Assembly: GCA_050249695.1 (NCBI GenBank)
Contig: JBFWQA010000003.1
Location: 372,001 to 436,000, forward strand
Length of the DNA: 64,000 nucleotides
Direction of reading: 5' to 3'
DNA from: JACKJP01 sp050249695
GTDB taxonomy: Bacteria; Pseudomonadota; Alphaproteobacteria; Rhizobiales; Tepidamorphaceae
The notes beneath the pieces were generated by a model that worked only from the letters and a program-made list of their open reading frames with translations, was not told the DNA's origin and ran no database searches. The translations under genes and the position numbers were made by a program. This document shows, piece by piece, positions 26,402 to 37,272 of the stretch (within the stretch, counting starts at the first letter, position 1; every line of letters starts with the position of its first letter).

Positions 26402-27543
26402 TACTTGCCCTCCTTCGCAGAAAATGCCGGATGGACCGTCTTGCCGCCGCGCGTCAGCAGTGTCGCGGTGACGATCTCATCGTCCCATTTGACGTTCAGC
26501 GCCTTCGTTTCCTTGTCGATCAGCGTGTCGACGAAGGAATAGAGATTGCGCGCATAGAGGCTCGAAGCCGTCGCCGCGATGCGGCCGGGGACGTTCAGAT
26601 GCCCCAGGATCGTGACGCCCTTCACCCTGGCGACCCCGCCGGGTTTGGCGCCCTCCACATTGCCGCCGCGCTCGACCGCGAGATCGACGATGACGGAGCC
26701 GTCCTTCATCGATTCCACCATCGCCTTGCTGATCAGCTTCGGCGCCGGACGGCCGGGGATCAGCGCGGTGGTGATGACGATATCCTGTTTGGCGATGTGC
26801 TCGGCGACGAGCGCGGCCTGCTTGGCCTGGTATTCCTTGCTCATCTCCTTGGCATAGCCGCCGGCGGTTTCGGCCTGCTTGAACTCCTCGTCCTCCACGG
26901 CGATGAATTTCGCGCCGAGGGATTCCACCTGCTCCTTGGCCGCCGGACGCACGTCGGTCGCGGTCACGACGGCGCCGAGGCGGCGCGCGGTCGCGATGGC
27001 CTGCAGGCCGGCCACGCCCGCGCCCATGACGAATGCGCGTGCTGCGGGTACCGTGCCGGCCGCGGTCATCATCATCGGCAGCGCCCGGCCATAGGCCTCG
27101 GCCGCATCGATCACCGCGCGGTAGCCGGCAAGGTTCGCCTGGCTGGACAGCACGTCCATCACCTGCGCGCGGGTGATGCGCGGCATCAGTTCCATCGCAA
27201 AGAGCGAGGCGCCCGTCTTGGCCAGTTCGGCGAGTTCGGCTTCATGGCCGTAGGGGTCCATGATCGCGATCACCAGCGCGTCGCTGGCAGCGCCCTTGAT
27301 CCCATCGGAATCGGGCCGACGCACCGCGAGCACGATTTCGGCGGCCTTGACGGCCGCCGCTCGCCCCTTGGCGACCGTCGCTCCCGCGTCCTTGTAGTCG
27401 GCATCCGAAATGGACGACCCCGCGCCCGCGCCGGCTTCGACCGTGACGGCCGCGCCGAGCGCTGCGAATTTCTTCACCGTTTCCGGCGTCGCCGCGACCC
27501 TCGGCTCGCCCGCATCGGTTTCCTTGAGGACGGTAATCTTCAT
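26401..27543 (-). CDS. pntAA: NAD(P) transhydrogenase alpha subunit, NAD-binding part
   Basis: A 380-residue cytosolic domain I that binds NAD(H). It resembles alanine dehydrogenase, with the MKITVLKETDAGEPRVAATP N-terminus, the RRLGAVVTATDVRP dinucleotide fold segment and the GRPAPKLI motif. It leads the pntAA-pntAB-pntB set with overlapping or very close ends. A cytochrome oxidase subunit IV gene lies 79 bases upstream on the same strand and may share the transcript. Confidence 0.96.
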   Translation of the reverse strand: MKITVLKETDAGEPRVAATPETVKKFAALGAAVTVEAGAGAGSSISDADYKDAGATVAKGRAAAVKAAEIVLAVRRPDSDGIKGAASDALVIAIMDPYGHEAELAELAKTGASLFAMELMPRITRAQVMDVLSSQANLAGYRAVIDAAEAYGRALPMMMTAAGTVPAARAFVMGAGVAGLQAIATARRLGAVVTATDVRPAAKEQVESLGAKFIAVEDEEFKQAETAGGYAKEMSKEYQAKQAALVAEHIAKQDIVITTALIPGRPAPKLISKAMVESMKDGSVIVDLAVERGGNVEGAKPGGVARVKGVTILGHLNVPGRIAATASSLYARNLYSFVDTLIDKETKALNVKWDDEIVTATLLTRGGKTVHPAFSAKEGK

Positions 27544-27622
27544 GAAGCTCCCCGGTCACGAATTCGGGCGCCTGGACCGGCGCCCGATCTGGCTCTCGCC
27601 GGTTGTTTGAAAAATGCTGGTT

Positions 27623-27907
27623 TCAGCCGACCGCGACGGCAAGCAGGCCAAGAACGGTCATCACCGCCCCCGGAACCCAGCCATTCGACTTCATCACCAG
27701 CCCCATCCCGGCGGTGACGAACATGATGATGAGATAGATGACCGAGGTGATGGTCATGCCTTTGTATACGAGCGCGAGCAGAACCAGCGAATTGGCGCAG
27801 TGGACGGTTCCGATCTTCGACATCTCGACGAAACCGTGAAATGTCCTGTTGTGCGCTTCGATGTCCATGACCGGAAGCGAAGTCTCGGATGATTTGTGTT
27901 CAGCCAT
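27623..27907 (-). CDS. aa3-type cytochrome c oxidase subunit IV
   Basis: A 94-residue membrane protein of the bacterial COX4 family. The family pattern MDIEAHNRTFHGFVEMSKIG is at residues 14-33; two hydrophobic segments (SLVLLALVYKG and the VTAGMGLV region) follow. It is an accessory subunit of the aa3-type oxidase and is often encoded next to pnt genes in rhizobia, away from the main cox operon, as here. ATG at 27907. Confidence 0.9.
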   Translation of the reverse strand: MAEHKSSETSLPVMDIEAHNRTFHGFVEMSKIGTVHCANSLVLLALVYKGMTITSVIYLIIMFVTAGMGLVMKSNGWVPGAVMTVLGLLAVAVG

Positions 27908-28069
27908 TGTCGGTGCCCCTGCTCATGCTGTTCCGCCGGACCGCGGCCCGCCATGCGGAAATTCGGATGCGACGCTTCTAACTCAATAGCGTACCCGACG
28001 GCAACGCAAGATCGAGAAAATTCGCTAGCTTTCTATAACGCATGAAACGCGCGGACCGGGGCCCCATTC

Positions 28070-29926
28070 CTACTCTTCCCCCGCTTCCAGTTCGTCGATC
28101 AGGCTCTCCAGCAGTTTCAGGCCCATGGACCAGAAGTCCGGCCGCGTCGCGTCAAGACCGAACGGCGCCAGCAATTCGCTGTGATGTTTGGTGCCGCCTG
28201 CCGCCAGCATCGCAAAATAGCGCTCGGCGAACCCCTCGCTGGCATTTTCGTAGATCGCATACAGCGAGTTCACCAGGCAGTCGCCGAACGCGTATGCGTA
28301 GACATAGAACGGCGCGTGGATGAAATGACTGATATAGACCCACCAGGTCTCGTAGCCCTCTGACAGATGAATGGCCGGGCCGAGGCTTTCGCGCTGCACT
28401 TCCATCCAGATTTCGTTCAGCCGCTCGACCGGCAGTTCCCCCAGCCGCCGTTCGGTGTGGACCTTGCGCTCGAAACGATAGAAGGCGATCTGCCGAACGA
28501 CGGTGTTGAGCATATCCTCCACCTTGGAGGCAATCAGCGCGCGCCGCGCCGCCGGGTCCGTCGTGCGCTTCAGGATCGCCCGGAAGGTCAGCATCTCGCC
28601 GAACACGCTGGCCGTCTCCGCCAGCGTCAATGGCGTCGGCGCCATCAACGCGCCGTTCGGCGCGGCCAGCACCTGATGAACGCCATGGCCGAGTTCATGG
28701 GCAAGCGTCATGACGTCGCGCGGGCGCCCGAGATAGTTCAGCAGGACGAACGGATGCGCGCTCGGCACCGTCGGATGGGCAAACGCCCCGGGAGACTTGC
28801 CCGCCCGGGCGGGCGCGTCGATCCAGCGCTTGTCGAAAAACTCCCGTGCGATATCGGCCATCCTCGGCGAAAAGCCGCCATAGGCATCGAGCACGACCTG
28901 ACGGGCCTCTGCCCAGTCATAGGTCTTCTGCTCCACTTTCGGCAACGGTGCGTTCCGGTCCCAGTAGGCAAGCCGTTCCTTGCCGAACCATTTCGCCTTC
29001 AGCGCGTAGTAACGATGCGACAGCCGCGGAAAGGCCTCGCTCACCGCCGTTTCCAGCGCATCGACCACGGGCGCTTCGACCCGGTTGGCCAGATGACGCG
29101 AATCGGCAACGTCCCCGAAGCCGCGCCAGCGGTCGGAGATTTCCTTATCCTTGGCCAGCGTATTCATGATGAGCGCGAACTGGCGTGCGTTTTGCGCAAA
29201 GACCTTCGAGAGCGCCGCCGCCGCCTCGCCACGCACGGCCTCGTCGCTGTCCTGCAGGCGATTGAGCGCCTCTTCGAGCGAAACCTTCTCGCCCGAAAGA
29301 TCGAAGGTGAGCGCCGCGACCGTTTCGTCGAAGAGCCGGTTCCACGCGCCCCGGCCGGTCAGCGAGGTTTCGTGAAAGAGTTGCTCGAGCCGGTCGTCGA
29401 GCTGATAGGGCTTTTCCTTGCGGATATCCTCCACCCAGGGCCTGTAGTGGGCGAGCGCCGGATCGGCCAGCGCGGCATCCATCGCCTTGTCGTCGAGCCG
29501 GTTCAGCTCCAGCTCGAAGAACAACAGGTTGAGCCCGAGCCTGGTAAGCTGCTCCTGAATGTCGGCAAAGAATTTCGCCCGGGCCGGATCGTTGAGATCC
29601 TGCGCGCGCAACAGCCCGGCGTAGGAAATGAGACGTCCCGCCTTGTCCTGCATCGCCTCGAATGCGGCGATCGCCTCGCACAGCGCCGCCGCCCCGTCCT
29701 GCCCGTTCAGAAGGCCGGCGAGCTTTCCCTTGTAGCGATCCTCGAAGGCTTTGGCTCGCGCGCTCACATCCGCCATGTCCCTGGCGATCGCCGGATCGTC
29801 GAGGCCGCGGTAGAGATCGCTGAGATCCCATACCGGCAATTCGCCCAGCTTGGCCGGGGCGGCCCCGGCCGATCGGCCGGAGGCGGCAAGGCTCATGTCG
29901 GGCTGGCGGGCTCTGCGGATGTTCAT
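28070..29926 (-). CDS. pepF: M3 family oligoendopeptidase F
   Basis: A cytosolic zinc metallopeptidase that trims oligopeptides; 618 residues. The zinc motif HELGH is H410-H414 within LAHELGHGVHQ, with the third ligand Glu in the following ETASVFGE. The helical N-terminal oligoendopeptidase domain covers about 20-200. The ATG at 29926 has a GGGGAGA site; the frame continues to 29998 without similarity. A single gene, divergent from the sigma-54 regulator. Confidence 0.94.
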   Translation of the reverse strand: MNIRRARQPDMSLAASGRSAGAAPAKLGELPVWDLSDLYRGLDDPAIARDMADVSARAKAFEDRYKGKLAGLLNGQDGAAALCEAIAAFEAMQDKAGRLISYAGLLRAQDLNDPARAKFFADIQEQLTRLGLNLLFFELELNRLDDKAMDAALADPALAHYRPWVEDIRKEKPYQLDDRLEQLFHETSLTGRGAWNRLFDETVAALTFDLSGEKVSLEEALNRLQDSDEAVRGEAAAALSKVFAQNARQFALIMNTLAKDKEISDRWRGFGDVADSRHLANRVEAPVVDALETAVSEAFPRLSHRYYALKAKWFGKERLAYWDRNAPLPKVEQKTYDWAEARQVVLDAYGGFSPRMADIAREFFDKRWIDAPARAGKSPGAFAHPTVPSAHPFVLLNYLGRPRDVMTLAHELGHGVHQVLAAPNGALMAPTPLTLAETASVFGEMLTFRAILKRTTDPAARRALIASKVEDMLNTVVRQIAFYRFERKVHTERRLGELPVERLNEIWMEVQRESLGPAIHLSEGYETWWVYISHFIHAPFYVYAYAFGDCLVNSLYAIYENASEGFAERYFAMLAAGGTKHHSELLAPFGLDATRPDFWSMGLKLLESLIDELEAGEE

Positions 29927-30154
29927 GCGGTCTCCCCGTATCCGTGGGTGGCGTGCGCCGAAGCATTCGGTGCCGGTGTCAGCGGCGTCAAGGACCATAT
30001 CGCTTCTGTCCCGCGGTGAAACAAGGCCGGGGGCTTCTTAATCCCCCTTTAACCCTGCATCGCCACCATGCGCCCCATGCCCCGATTCAACGAAGGGGCC
30101 TTCCGCCGCATGCCATCCGGCATCGGCACACGGAAATCTTTCGCCGGAGACCGG

Positions 30155-31642
<1,488 letters not shown>

Positions 31643-31744
31643 CCACTATGCCCGCAAACACGGCGTTTTCGGCGTTCTACGCCTTGAAAATGCGGCCGAA
31701 CCACTGTTTAGCTAACCGAAGGGTTCAACGGGTTCCAGGACATC

Positions 31745-33946
31745 ATGCGACCGACCGATTCCGTATCGCGAATTGCACTTCTCGCCGCCGCATCGCTGCT
31801 CGTGGCTACGGCATCGGCCAATGCCGATCCGCTGCAGGCGCCGGCGGCCGTATCCGAACCGGCGGCGGACAGGCCGGCCGGAACCGGCGTTGAGGAAACG
31901 GCGGCGACGCCGGTTCTCGACGAAATCGTCGCAAAGGTGAAGGCCGAAACCGCAACGGCCGCAGCGGATGGCGCGCCCGCGCGCGAAGCCGCCGGCGCGC
32001 CGATGAGCGAAGAAAGCGCGGATGCGGCGCCGGCCGGCGCCGAGACCGAGGGAGCCGGCGGCGGCAACATGACCGCCGCCACGGACGACAAGCCCGCCGA
32101 ACCCGTCTTGGCCGAGCAGGGCGCGGCTCGGCCCGCACCCGCAACCCCCGACGTCCGGACGGCGGCCGAAGCGGCGCCGGGGTCCGACGATGGCGTGGCG
32201 ACGGGTTCGCTTGCGGATCGCAAGCCGGCGGAGCCGCAGGTCACCGCCGAGCCGGAAAAGGCTCAGTTGCCCGCACCGGAAAGCCTGTTCACCGCGGCCG
32301 GACCCGCGCTGCGCGACAGCCTCTCGGTATCGCTGGAATCGGCGATCGCGACGCTCCGCGCCGAAAACCCCAAAGACGAGACCGCCGCGCTCATCGCCGA
32401 CCTCTACAAGAGCCGCAATTTCGAACCCTTGTTCTCCGGCGAAAACGGCTTCAACCCGCGTGGTGAGGCAGTGGCCGCGGCCCTCCAGCACGCCGATGAA
32501 GATGGCCTCGATCCCCAAGCCTACGCGGTTTCCGGCGACACGCAGGCCGCGCGGGAGATATCGATGCTCCGCGCCGCCGTGCTCTATGGCCATCAGGCCT
32601 ATTCCGGCCGTGTGGATGCTAGCCGCATCCACCCGCTGGTCACCGTCGAGCCGCCCCGGATTTCGACCGAGGAGATCCTTGCCGGTCTGACCAGATCGGA
32701 AGATGCGGGCGCCTATCTCGTTTCGCTGAACCCGCCGCATGCGGGCTACAAGGGCCTGCGCGCGCTGCTGGCGAAGATGCGCGAAGAGGAAGGCAGGGAA
32801 AAACAGGTCGCCATTCCCGCCGGGCAGATGCTGCGCCCCGGCATGAGCGACGACCGGGTGCCACTGCTGCGAGAGCGGTTCGGGCTCGCCGCGCCCGCCG
32901 AAGGGGATGAGCGGCGCTATGACGAGGCCGTCGTCGGGGCGGTCAAGGAATTCCAGGCCGCGGAAGGCCTGACCAGCGACGGCATCATCGGCCCCAATAC
33001 GCTCGAATTCCTCAATCGCGGCCACGCAGCGGATATCGCCTCGATCGAGTCGAACATGGAACGCTGGCGCTGGATGCCGCGCTCGCTGGGCAAGCGTTAT
33101 GTCTATGTGAACGTGCCGGAATTTCTGGTGCGCATCATCGAGAACGGTCAGGTTCAGTACTCGACGCGTGTCGTCGTCGGTACGCCACGCAACCAGACAC
33201 CAATCTTCGACGACGAAATGGAATATATCGACGTCAATCCGTCGTGGAACGTTCCGCGTTCCATCGCGGTCAAGGAGATGCTGCCCGAGATCAAGCGCGA
33301 TCCGGACTATTTCTCCAAGACCAATTTTCAGGTCGTGACCGATGACGGTCGTGTCGTCGATCCCGAGCAGATCAACTGGCAGGTCTATGACGGCTCCTCA
33401 CTGCCGTATCGTTTCCGTCAGCCGCCCGGCGACGGCAACGCGCTGGGGCGCATCAAGTTCATGTTCCCCAACAAGCACAACGTCTATCTGCACGACACAC
33501 CGTCAAAGAGCCTGTTCGCCCGCGAAAGCCGCGCATACAGCCACGGCTGCGTGCGGGTGCAGAACCCGATCGATTTCGCGACGGCGCTGCTGAAGCGTGA
33601 CACCGCCGTGTCCGCCGCGACGATCGAGCAACGACTGAAGACCGGCCAGCCCGGCGAACTCGGCCTGTCGGCGAAGATTCCCGTGCATCTGGTGTATTTC
33701 ACCGCCTGGGCGAACGACGACGGCACGCTCGGCCGCATGCCCGACATTTATCAGCATGATGCCGCGACGCAGGCCGCGATGCGAGGTGACTATTCCTATT
33801 ACGATCGCAGCCTTGCGACCTATCGTGCACAAAAAGTTGCCAAATTTGACCCGCAAGCTGCGCGCGAAGCCGAGCAGCAGGCGCGCATCGAGGTGGAGCC
33901 GCCGCGCCGGACGGGCCTCTTCGGTGTCTTGTTTGGCGCCCGCTGA
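31745..33946 (+). CDS. L,D-transpeptidase with long Ala/Glu-rich N-terminus
   Basis: A 733-residue periplasmic cell-wall enzyme of the YcbB/LdtD-like kind. A signal peptide covers residues 1-27. A low-complexity Ala/Glu/Pro stretch runs from about 28 to 180. A scaffold follows, then a peptidoglycan-binding domain around 360-430 (AVKEFQAAEGLTSDGIIGPNT). The YkuD catalytic domain ends in SHGCVRV, where nucleophile C602, H600 and G601 are intact. It makes 3-3 crosslinks or anchors proteins. The N-terminal spacer is longer than usual. Followed by a DUF882 gene. Confidence 0.92.
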   Translation: MRPTDSVSRIALLAAASLLVATASANADPLQAPAAVSEPAADRPAGTGVEETAATPVLDEIVAKVKAETATAAADGAPAREAAGAPMSEESADAAPAGAETEGAGGGNMTAATDDKPAEPVLAEQGAARPAPATPDVRTAAEAAPGSDDGVATGSLADRKPAEPQVTAEPEKAQLPAPESLFTAAGPALRDSLSVSLESAIATLRAENPKDETAALIADLYKSRNFEPLFSGENGFNPRGEAVAAALQHADEDGLDPQAYAVSGDTQAAREISMLRAAVLYGHQAYSGRVDASRIHPLVTVEPPRISTEEILAGLTRSEDAGAYLVSLNPPHAGYKGLRALLAKMREEEGREKQVAIPAGQMLRPGMSDDRVPLLRERFGLAAPAEGDERRYDEAVVGAVKEFQAAEGLTSDGIIGPNTLEFLNRGHAADIASIESNMERWRWMPRSLGKRYVYVNVPEFLVRIIENGQVQYSTRVVVGTPRNQTPIFDDEMEYIDVNPSWNVPRSIAVKEMLPEIKRDPDYFSKTNFQVVTDDGRVVDPEQINWQVYDGSSLPYRFRQPPGDGNALGRIKFMFPNKHNVYLHDTPSKSLFARESRAYSHGCVRVQNPIDFATALLKRDTAVSAATIEQRLKTGQPGELGLSAKIPVHLVYFTAWANDDGTLGRMPDIYQHDAATQAAMRGDYSYYDRSLATYRAQKVAKFDPQAAREAEQQARIEVEPPRRTGLFGVLFGAR

Positions 33947-34026
33947 CCGGTTCGGCCTTTAACGGGGACGGTTGCCGGCGAACCGGTCGCAAGTTTGGAT
34001 CAACGCGGAAGAAACGACAGAGCCTG

Positions 34027-35619
34027 ATGCGCCTGACGCAATGGATGAGGGGGAACCGGATGCGCCGGGCCGGAGTGGGCCGCGGGTTCGCATGCCTGTC
34101 CGCATTCGCCTTCGCCTGCATCCTTTTCGGCGCTGACGCCCGGGCTGAGGACCGCACCATCTCCTTCAAGCAGGTCCACACCGGCGAGACGCTGACCGTC
34201 ACCTACAAGCGCAATGGCCGCTACGACGCCGCCGCGATGGCCAAGATCAATTACATCCTGCGTGACTGGCGGCGCAATGAGTCGACCCGGATGGACCCGA
34301 GGTTGATCGACACGCTCTGGGAGGCCCACAAGCTGAGCGGCTCGCGTGAGCCCATCAACGTCCTTTCCGGCTATCGTTCGCCGGTTACGAACGCCATGCT
34401 GCGCAGCCGCTCCAACGGCGTTGCGAAGCAGAGCCAGCATATGCTCGGCAAGGCGACGGACTTCTTTTTGCCCGACGTGCCCCTCTCCAAGCTGCGCGCG
34501 GTCGGCATGAAGATGGAGCATGGCGGGGTCGGCTATTATCCGACGTCCGGCTCGCCCTTCGTGCATCTGGACGTGGCGAGCGTCCGGGCTTGGCCGCGGA
34601 TGACGCGCCAGCAATTGCTGGCCCTGTTCCCGAACGGCAACACCGCACATCTGCCGGCCGATGGCGGCCCGCTGCCCGGCTATGAATTGGCCAAGGCACG
34701 TGTCGAACGCGCCAAGGGCAGCGAGCCTCGTATCACCCTCGCCAGCGCGTCGTCCGAATCCGATCCGGCGCGTCTGTCACGCGGTGGCGGCGGCCAGCGT
34801 CGCGGGCTTCTCGCCTCGCTCTTCAGCAACAGTCAGGACGAAGAGGAGGAGTCGACAGGCTCGTCCGCCCAGCGGGTCGCTGAAGCCTCGCCGGCCCCGT
34901 CCGCCCAGCAGGTCGTCGAAGCCTCGCCAGGCCCGTCCGAACAGGCGGCGACCCTCGCGCAGGCGGTCCCGCTTCCTTCACGGCGTCCGGAAGATGTTGC
35001 GGTACCGGGAACGCTGGACGCGCAGCGCCTTGCACTTGCCGCGGTGCCGATGCCCGCGCCGGCGGGTCGCCCGGATGTTCCCGGCGCGCAGCCCTCCGCG
35101 AAGTCGGGTAATGATTTGATCGCGCAGATCCTGGCATCCGAGGACGGCGGCAGGACGCAGGGCGAGGAGGCCGTCCGCATCGCCATGGCCATCTCGCCCG
35201 ACCGCGTTCACTTGCCTGAGGCGAAGCCGTCGTTCACGGCATCGGCCCTCGGGCTGCGCGCCACATCGCCCGCCGACGTTGCCGATGGACGATCCAGCCT
35301 GACCGCGCTGATACCGCCTTCGACGATTCAGGATCCGATCACCGCCGCCCTCGCAGCATCTCCGCCGGCCGACCGGCCGGAGGCCGGCGAGAGAATGGTG
35401 GCTCCCGATCACGGCAGCGCATCGGTCACCGCGCTCATCCGCAATTCCGCCGAGACCCGCAATGCCGACGCCGCCGTCGCGGCCTGGCGAATCGACAATG
35501 CCTTCCAGGCGTTCGGCTACAGGGCAAGCGCGCCCGGCCGTCTCACCACCAGCCGATTCACCGGTCCAGCGGTTCGCGTCTTCGAGCGTTCTCAGGTGAT
35601 GAGTTTCCGCGCCGGCTGA
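34027..35619 (+). CDS. DUF882 (YcbK/M15-like) exported protein, long tail
   Basis: A 530-residue exported protein. The signal peptide ends near residue 40 (ADARA). The DUF882 domain, a D-Ala-D-Ala carboxypeptidase-like zinc fold, occupies about 45-210; likely metal ligands are in SQHMLGKATDFF and FVHLDV. The C-terminal 300 residues are Ala/Ser/Pro-rich and partly repetitive (near 275-310, VAEASPAPS and VVEASPGPS). It follows the L,D-transpeptidase by 80 bases, so a joint cell-wall role is likely. The tail has no recognised function. Confidence 0.88.
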   Translation: MRLTQWMRGNRMRRAGVGRGFACLSAFAFACILFGADARAEDRTISFKQVHTGETLTVTYKRNGRYDAAAMAKINYILRDWRRNESTRMDPRLIDTLWEAHKLSGSREPINVLSGYRSPVTNAMLRSRSNGVAKQSQHMLGKATDFFLPDVPLSKLRAVGMKMEHGGVGYYPTSGSPFVHLDVASVRAWPRMTRQQLLALFPNGNTAHLPADGGPLPGYELAKARVERAKGSEPRITLASASSESDPARLSRGGGGQRRGLLASLFSNSQDEEEESTGSSAQRVAEASPAPSAQQVVEASPGPSEQAATLAQAVPLPSRRPEDVAVPGTLDAQRLALAAVPMPAPAGRPDVPGAQPSAKSGNDLIAQILASEDGGRTQGEEAVRIAMAISPDRVHLPEAKPSFTASALGLRATSPADVADGRSSLTALIPPSTIQDPITAALAASPPADRPEAGERMVAPDHGSASVTALIRNSAETRNADAAVAAWRIDNAFQAFGYRASAPGRLTTSRFTGPAVRVFERSQVMSFRAG

Positions 35620-35650
35620 TCGTTGCGGCCGCGCGGCTTCTTCCGCGACC

Positions 35651-35917
35651 TTATGAAAGCTGATCGTCTGCGATCATGCCGAGCGCATGCAGGTAGACGG
35701 TGAGAATTTCCTCCTGCTCCTGGCGTTCCTGCGGTTCCTGCTTGCGCAGCCGCACGACCTGGCGCAGCACTTTGGTGTCGAAACCCATGGCCTTTGCCTC
35801 GCCGTAGACATCCTTGATGTCGTCGGCGATCGACTTCTTTTCCTCTTCCAGCCGCTCGATTCGCTCCACGAAGGCGCGAAGCTGCTCTTTGGCAAAGCTG
35901 GTGCTGGCGTCATTCAT
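35651..35917 (-). CDS. gapR: DUF2312 family nucleoid protein GapR
   Basis: An 88-residue coiled-coil protein, SFAKEQLRAFVERIERLEEEKK then KDVYGEAKAMGFDTKVLRQVVRLRK, the DUF2312 pattern. The Caulobacter member GapR binds AT-rich and overtwisted DNA and helps replication. Named by family. It is transcribed after DUF1244 and the N-formylglutamate amidohydrolase-type gene on the same strand, 30 bases from DUF1244. Confidence 0.92.
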   Translation of the reverse strand: MNDASTSFAKEQLRAFVERIERLEEEKKSIADDIKDVYGEAKAMGFDTKVLRQVVRLRKQEPQERQEQEEILTVYLHALGMIADDQLS

Positions 35918-35947
35918 CGTCTGCTCTTCTCCTGCAAAAGCGGGGGG

Positions 35948-36253
35948 TCAGTGTCCGTCGCGATTCTTGTCGAAAGCGGCCTGTTTTGCGGGGCTCGCTT
36001 CCTTCTGGTAGCGGGCCTTCCATGCCTCGTAGGGCATGCCATAGACGATTTCCCGCGCCGAGTCGCGGTCCAAATCGACACCCGCCTCGCCCGCCGCTTC
36101 CGCCATCCAGTTGCCCAGACAATTGCGGCAGAAACCGGCCAGATTCATCAGGTCGATATTCTGCACATCGGTCCGTTCGCGCAGATGGCTGACAAGGCGC
36201 CGGAAGACCGCCGCTTCCAGTTGCGTGCGCTGTTCGTCGTCCAGCCTGGCCAT
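35948..36253 (-). CDS. DUF1244 family protein
   Basis: A 101-residue soluble protein of the DUF1244 family, with the conserved AAVFRRLVSHL, NLAGFCRNCLGNW (paired Cys) and EIVYGMPYEAWKARYQ segments. Function unknown; the CRNC cysteines are a family feature that could bind metal. It lies 30 bases before gapR and 36 bases after the amidohydrolase-like gene on the same strand, forming a three-gene unit. Confidence 0.91.
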   Translation of the reverse strand: MARLDDEQRTQLEAAVFRRLVSHLRERTDVQNIDLMNLAGFCRNCLGNWMAEAAGEAGVDLDRDSAREIVYGMPYEAWKARYQKEASPAKQAAFDKNRDGH

Positions 36254-36289
36254 GATATCTCTCCTTGTCTCAGGGTCCTTCGGGAAGCC

Positions 36290-37093
36290 TCATGCGGCGC
36301 CGTGATGACGCACCACGTTGAGGTCCGGCAGTCTCAGCAGCGCCTCGATAACCGGCACGAGCCGATCCCCCCAGGCCCGCACGCCCTTCTCGTCGGCGAT
36401 CAGATCCTGACGGATTTCCACCAGCGCGTGTGCGAGGCCCCTCATCGTGCCATGCCGCCACATCGTATCGCCCCTCAGACTGCCCGAATAGGGCTCGTTG
36501 TCGCCGACGATCAGATCCGTTTCCCGCGCCAGCATTTCCATTATCGGCAGCGCCATCCTCGGATCGCGGTCCCAGAGAACCCCGGCATGCCAGATTCGAG
36601 GCGTACCGCGCCAGACGGGTGTATAGGAATGAATGGAGAGCAGCGCGGGTGGGCGGCCGCTGGCAAGCCCGGCCTCGACCGCCCTCTCGATCGCCGCGTG
36701 ATAGGGACGGTAGCAAAGGGCGAGCCGCTTTTCGCGCTCGCCTTCGTCGAGCCGCGCATTGCCGGGCACGACCGCCCCGTCGGAAAGCTGCATGATGAGC
36801 GTCGGATCGTCCTCGCCCCGATTGGGGTCGATGAGGAGGCGCGAGAAACGCGACAGCACCGCCGGCAGGCCTGTGCGCCGCGCCAGTTCGCGGGTCAGCG
36901 CCGCCACACCGATATCATAGGCGATATGGCGAACGAGCTGGGCATCGTCCATGCCGAGGGACCCGTAGCCGGGAGGAAAGATGTTGCTCGCGTGATCGCA
37001 GAGCAGGATCATGCCGCCGGCCGCATCGCCGGGGATCTGCTCGACCGGTTCATATCCGGCGTCCGCGCCCGCGACGTCCCTCTCTTTCTTCAT
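36290..37093 (-). CDS. N-formylglutamate amidohydrolase family protein
   Basis: A 267-residue hydrolase of the FGase (HutG-like) family. Conserved parts are LLCDHASNIFPP near residue 30, RFSRLLIDPNRG at about 82-93, and SIHSYTP with the nearby basic residues; these give the metal-binding Asp/His/Glu set. It removes formyl groups or acts on similar amides; the substrate is unproven. The start at 37093 follows CAGGA; the frame extends to 37504 without similarity. It heads the unit with DUF1244 and gapR. A second family member is at 49647. Confidence 0.86.
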   Translation of the reverse strand: MKKERDVAGADAGYEPVEQIPGDAAGGMILLCDHASNIFPPGYGSLGMDDAQLVRHIAYDIGVAALTRELARRTGLPAVLSRFSRLLIDPNRGEDDPTLIMQLSDGAVVPGNARLDEGEREKRLALCYRPYHAAIERAVEAGLASGRPPALLSIHSYTPVWRGTPRIWHAGVLWDRDPRMALPIMEMLARETDLIVGDNEPYSGSLRGDTMWRHGTMRGLAHALVEIRQDLIADEKGVRAWGDRLVPVIEALLRLPDLNVVRHHGAA

Positions 37094-37272
37094 TCCTGCC
37101 CCGATGCGATTTCGCCCGGCGATGGAAAGCCGATTCCCAAGATTCGCAAGGCGGGCTACAAGCTGATGCAAGGGGCAACATAGGCACGAACGGCACGGCC
37201 GGCAATTCATGCCGGGCAGCCCCGCCATATGCGACGAGGAAGCAGCAGCGTGACACGAAAGCCCGGCCCGCG

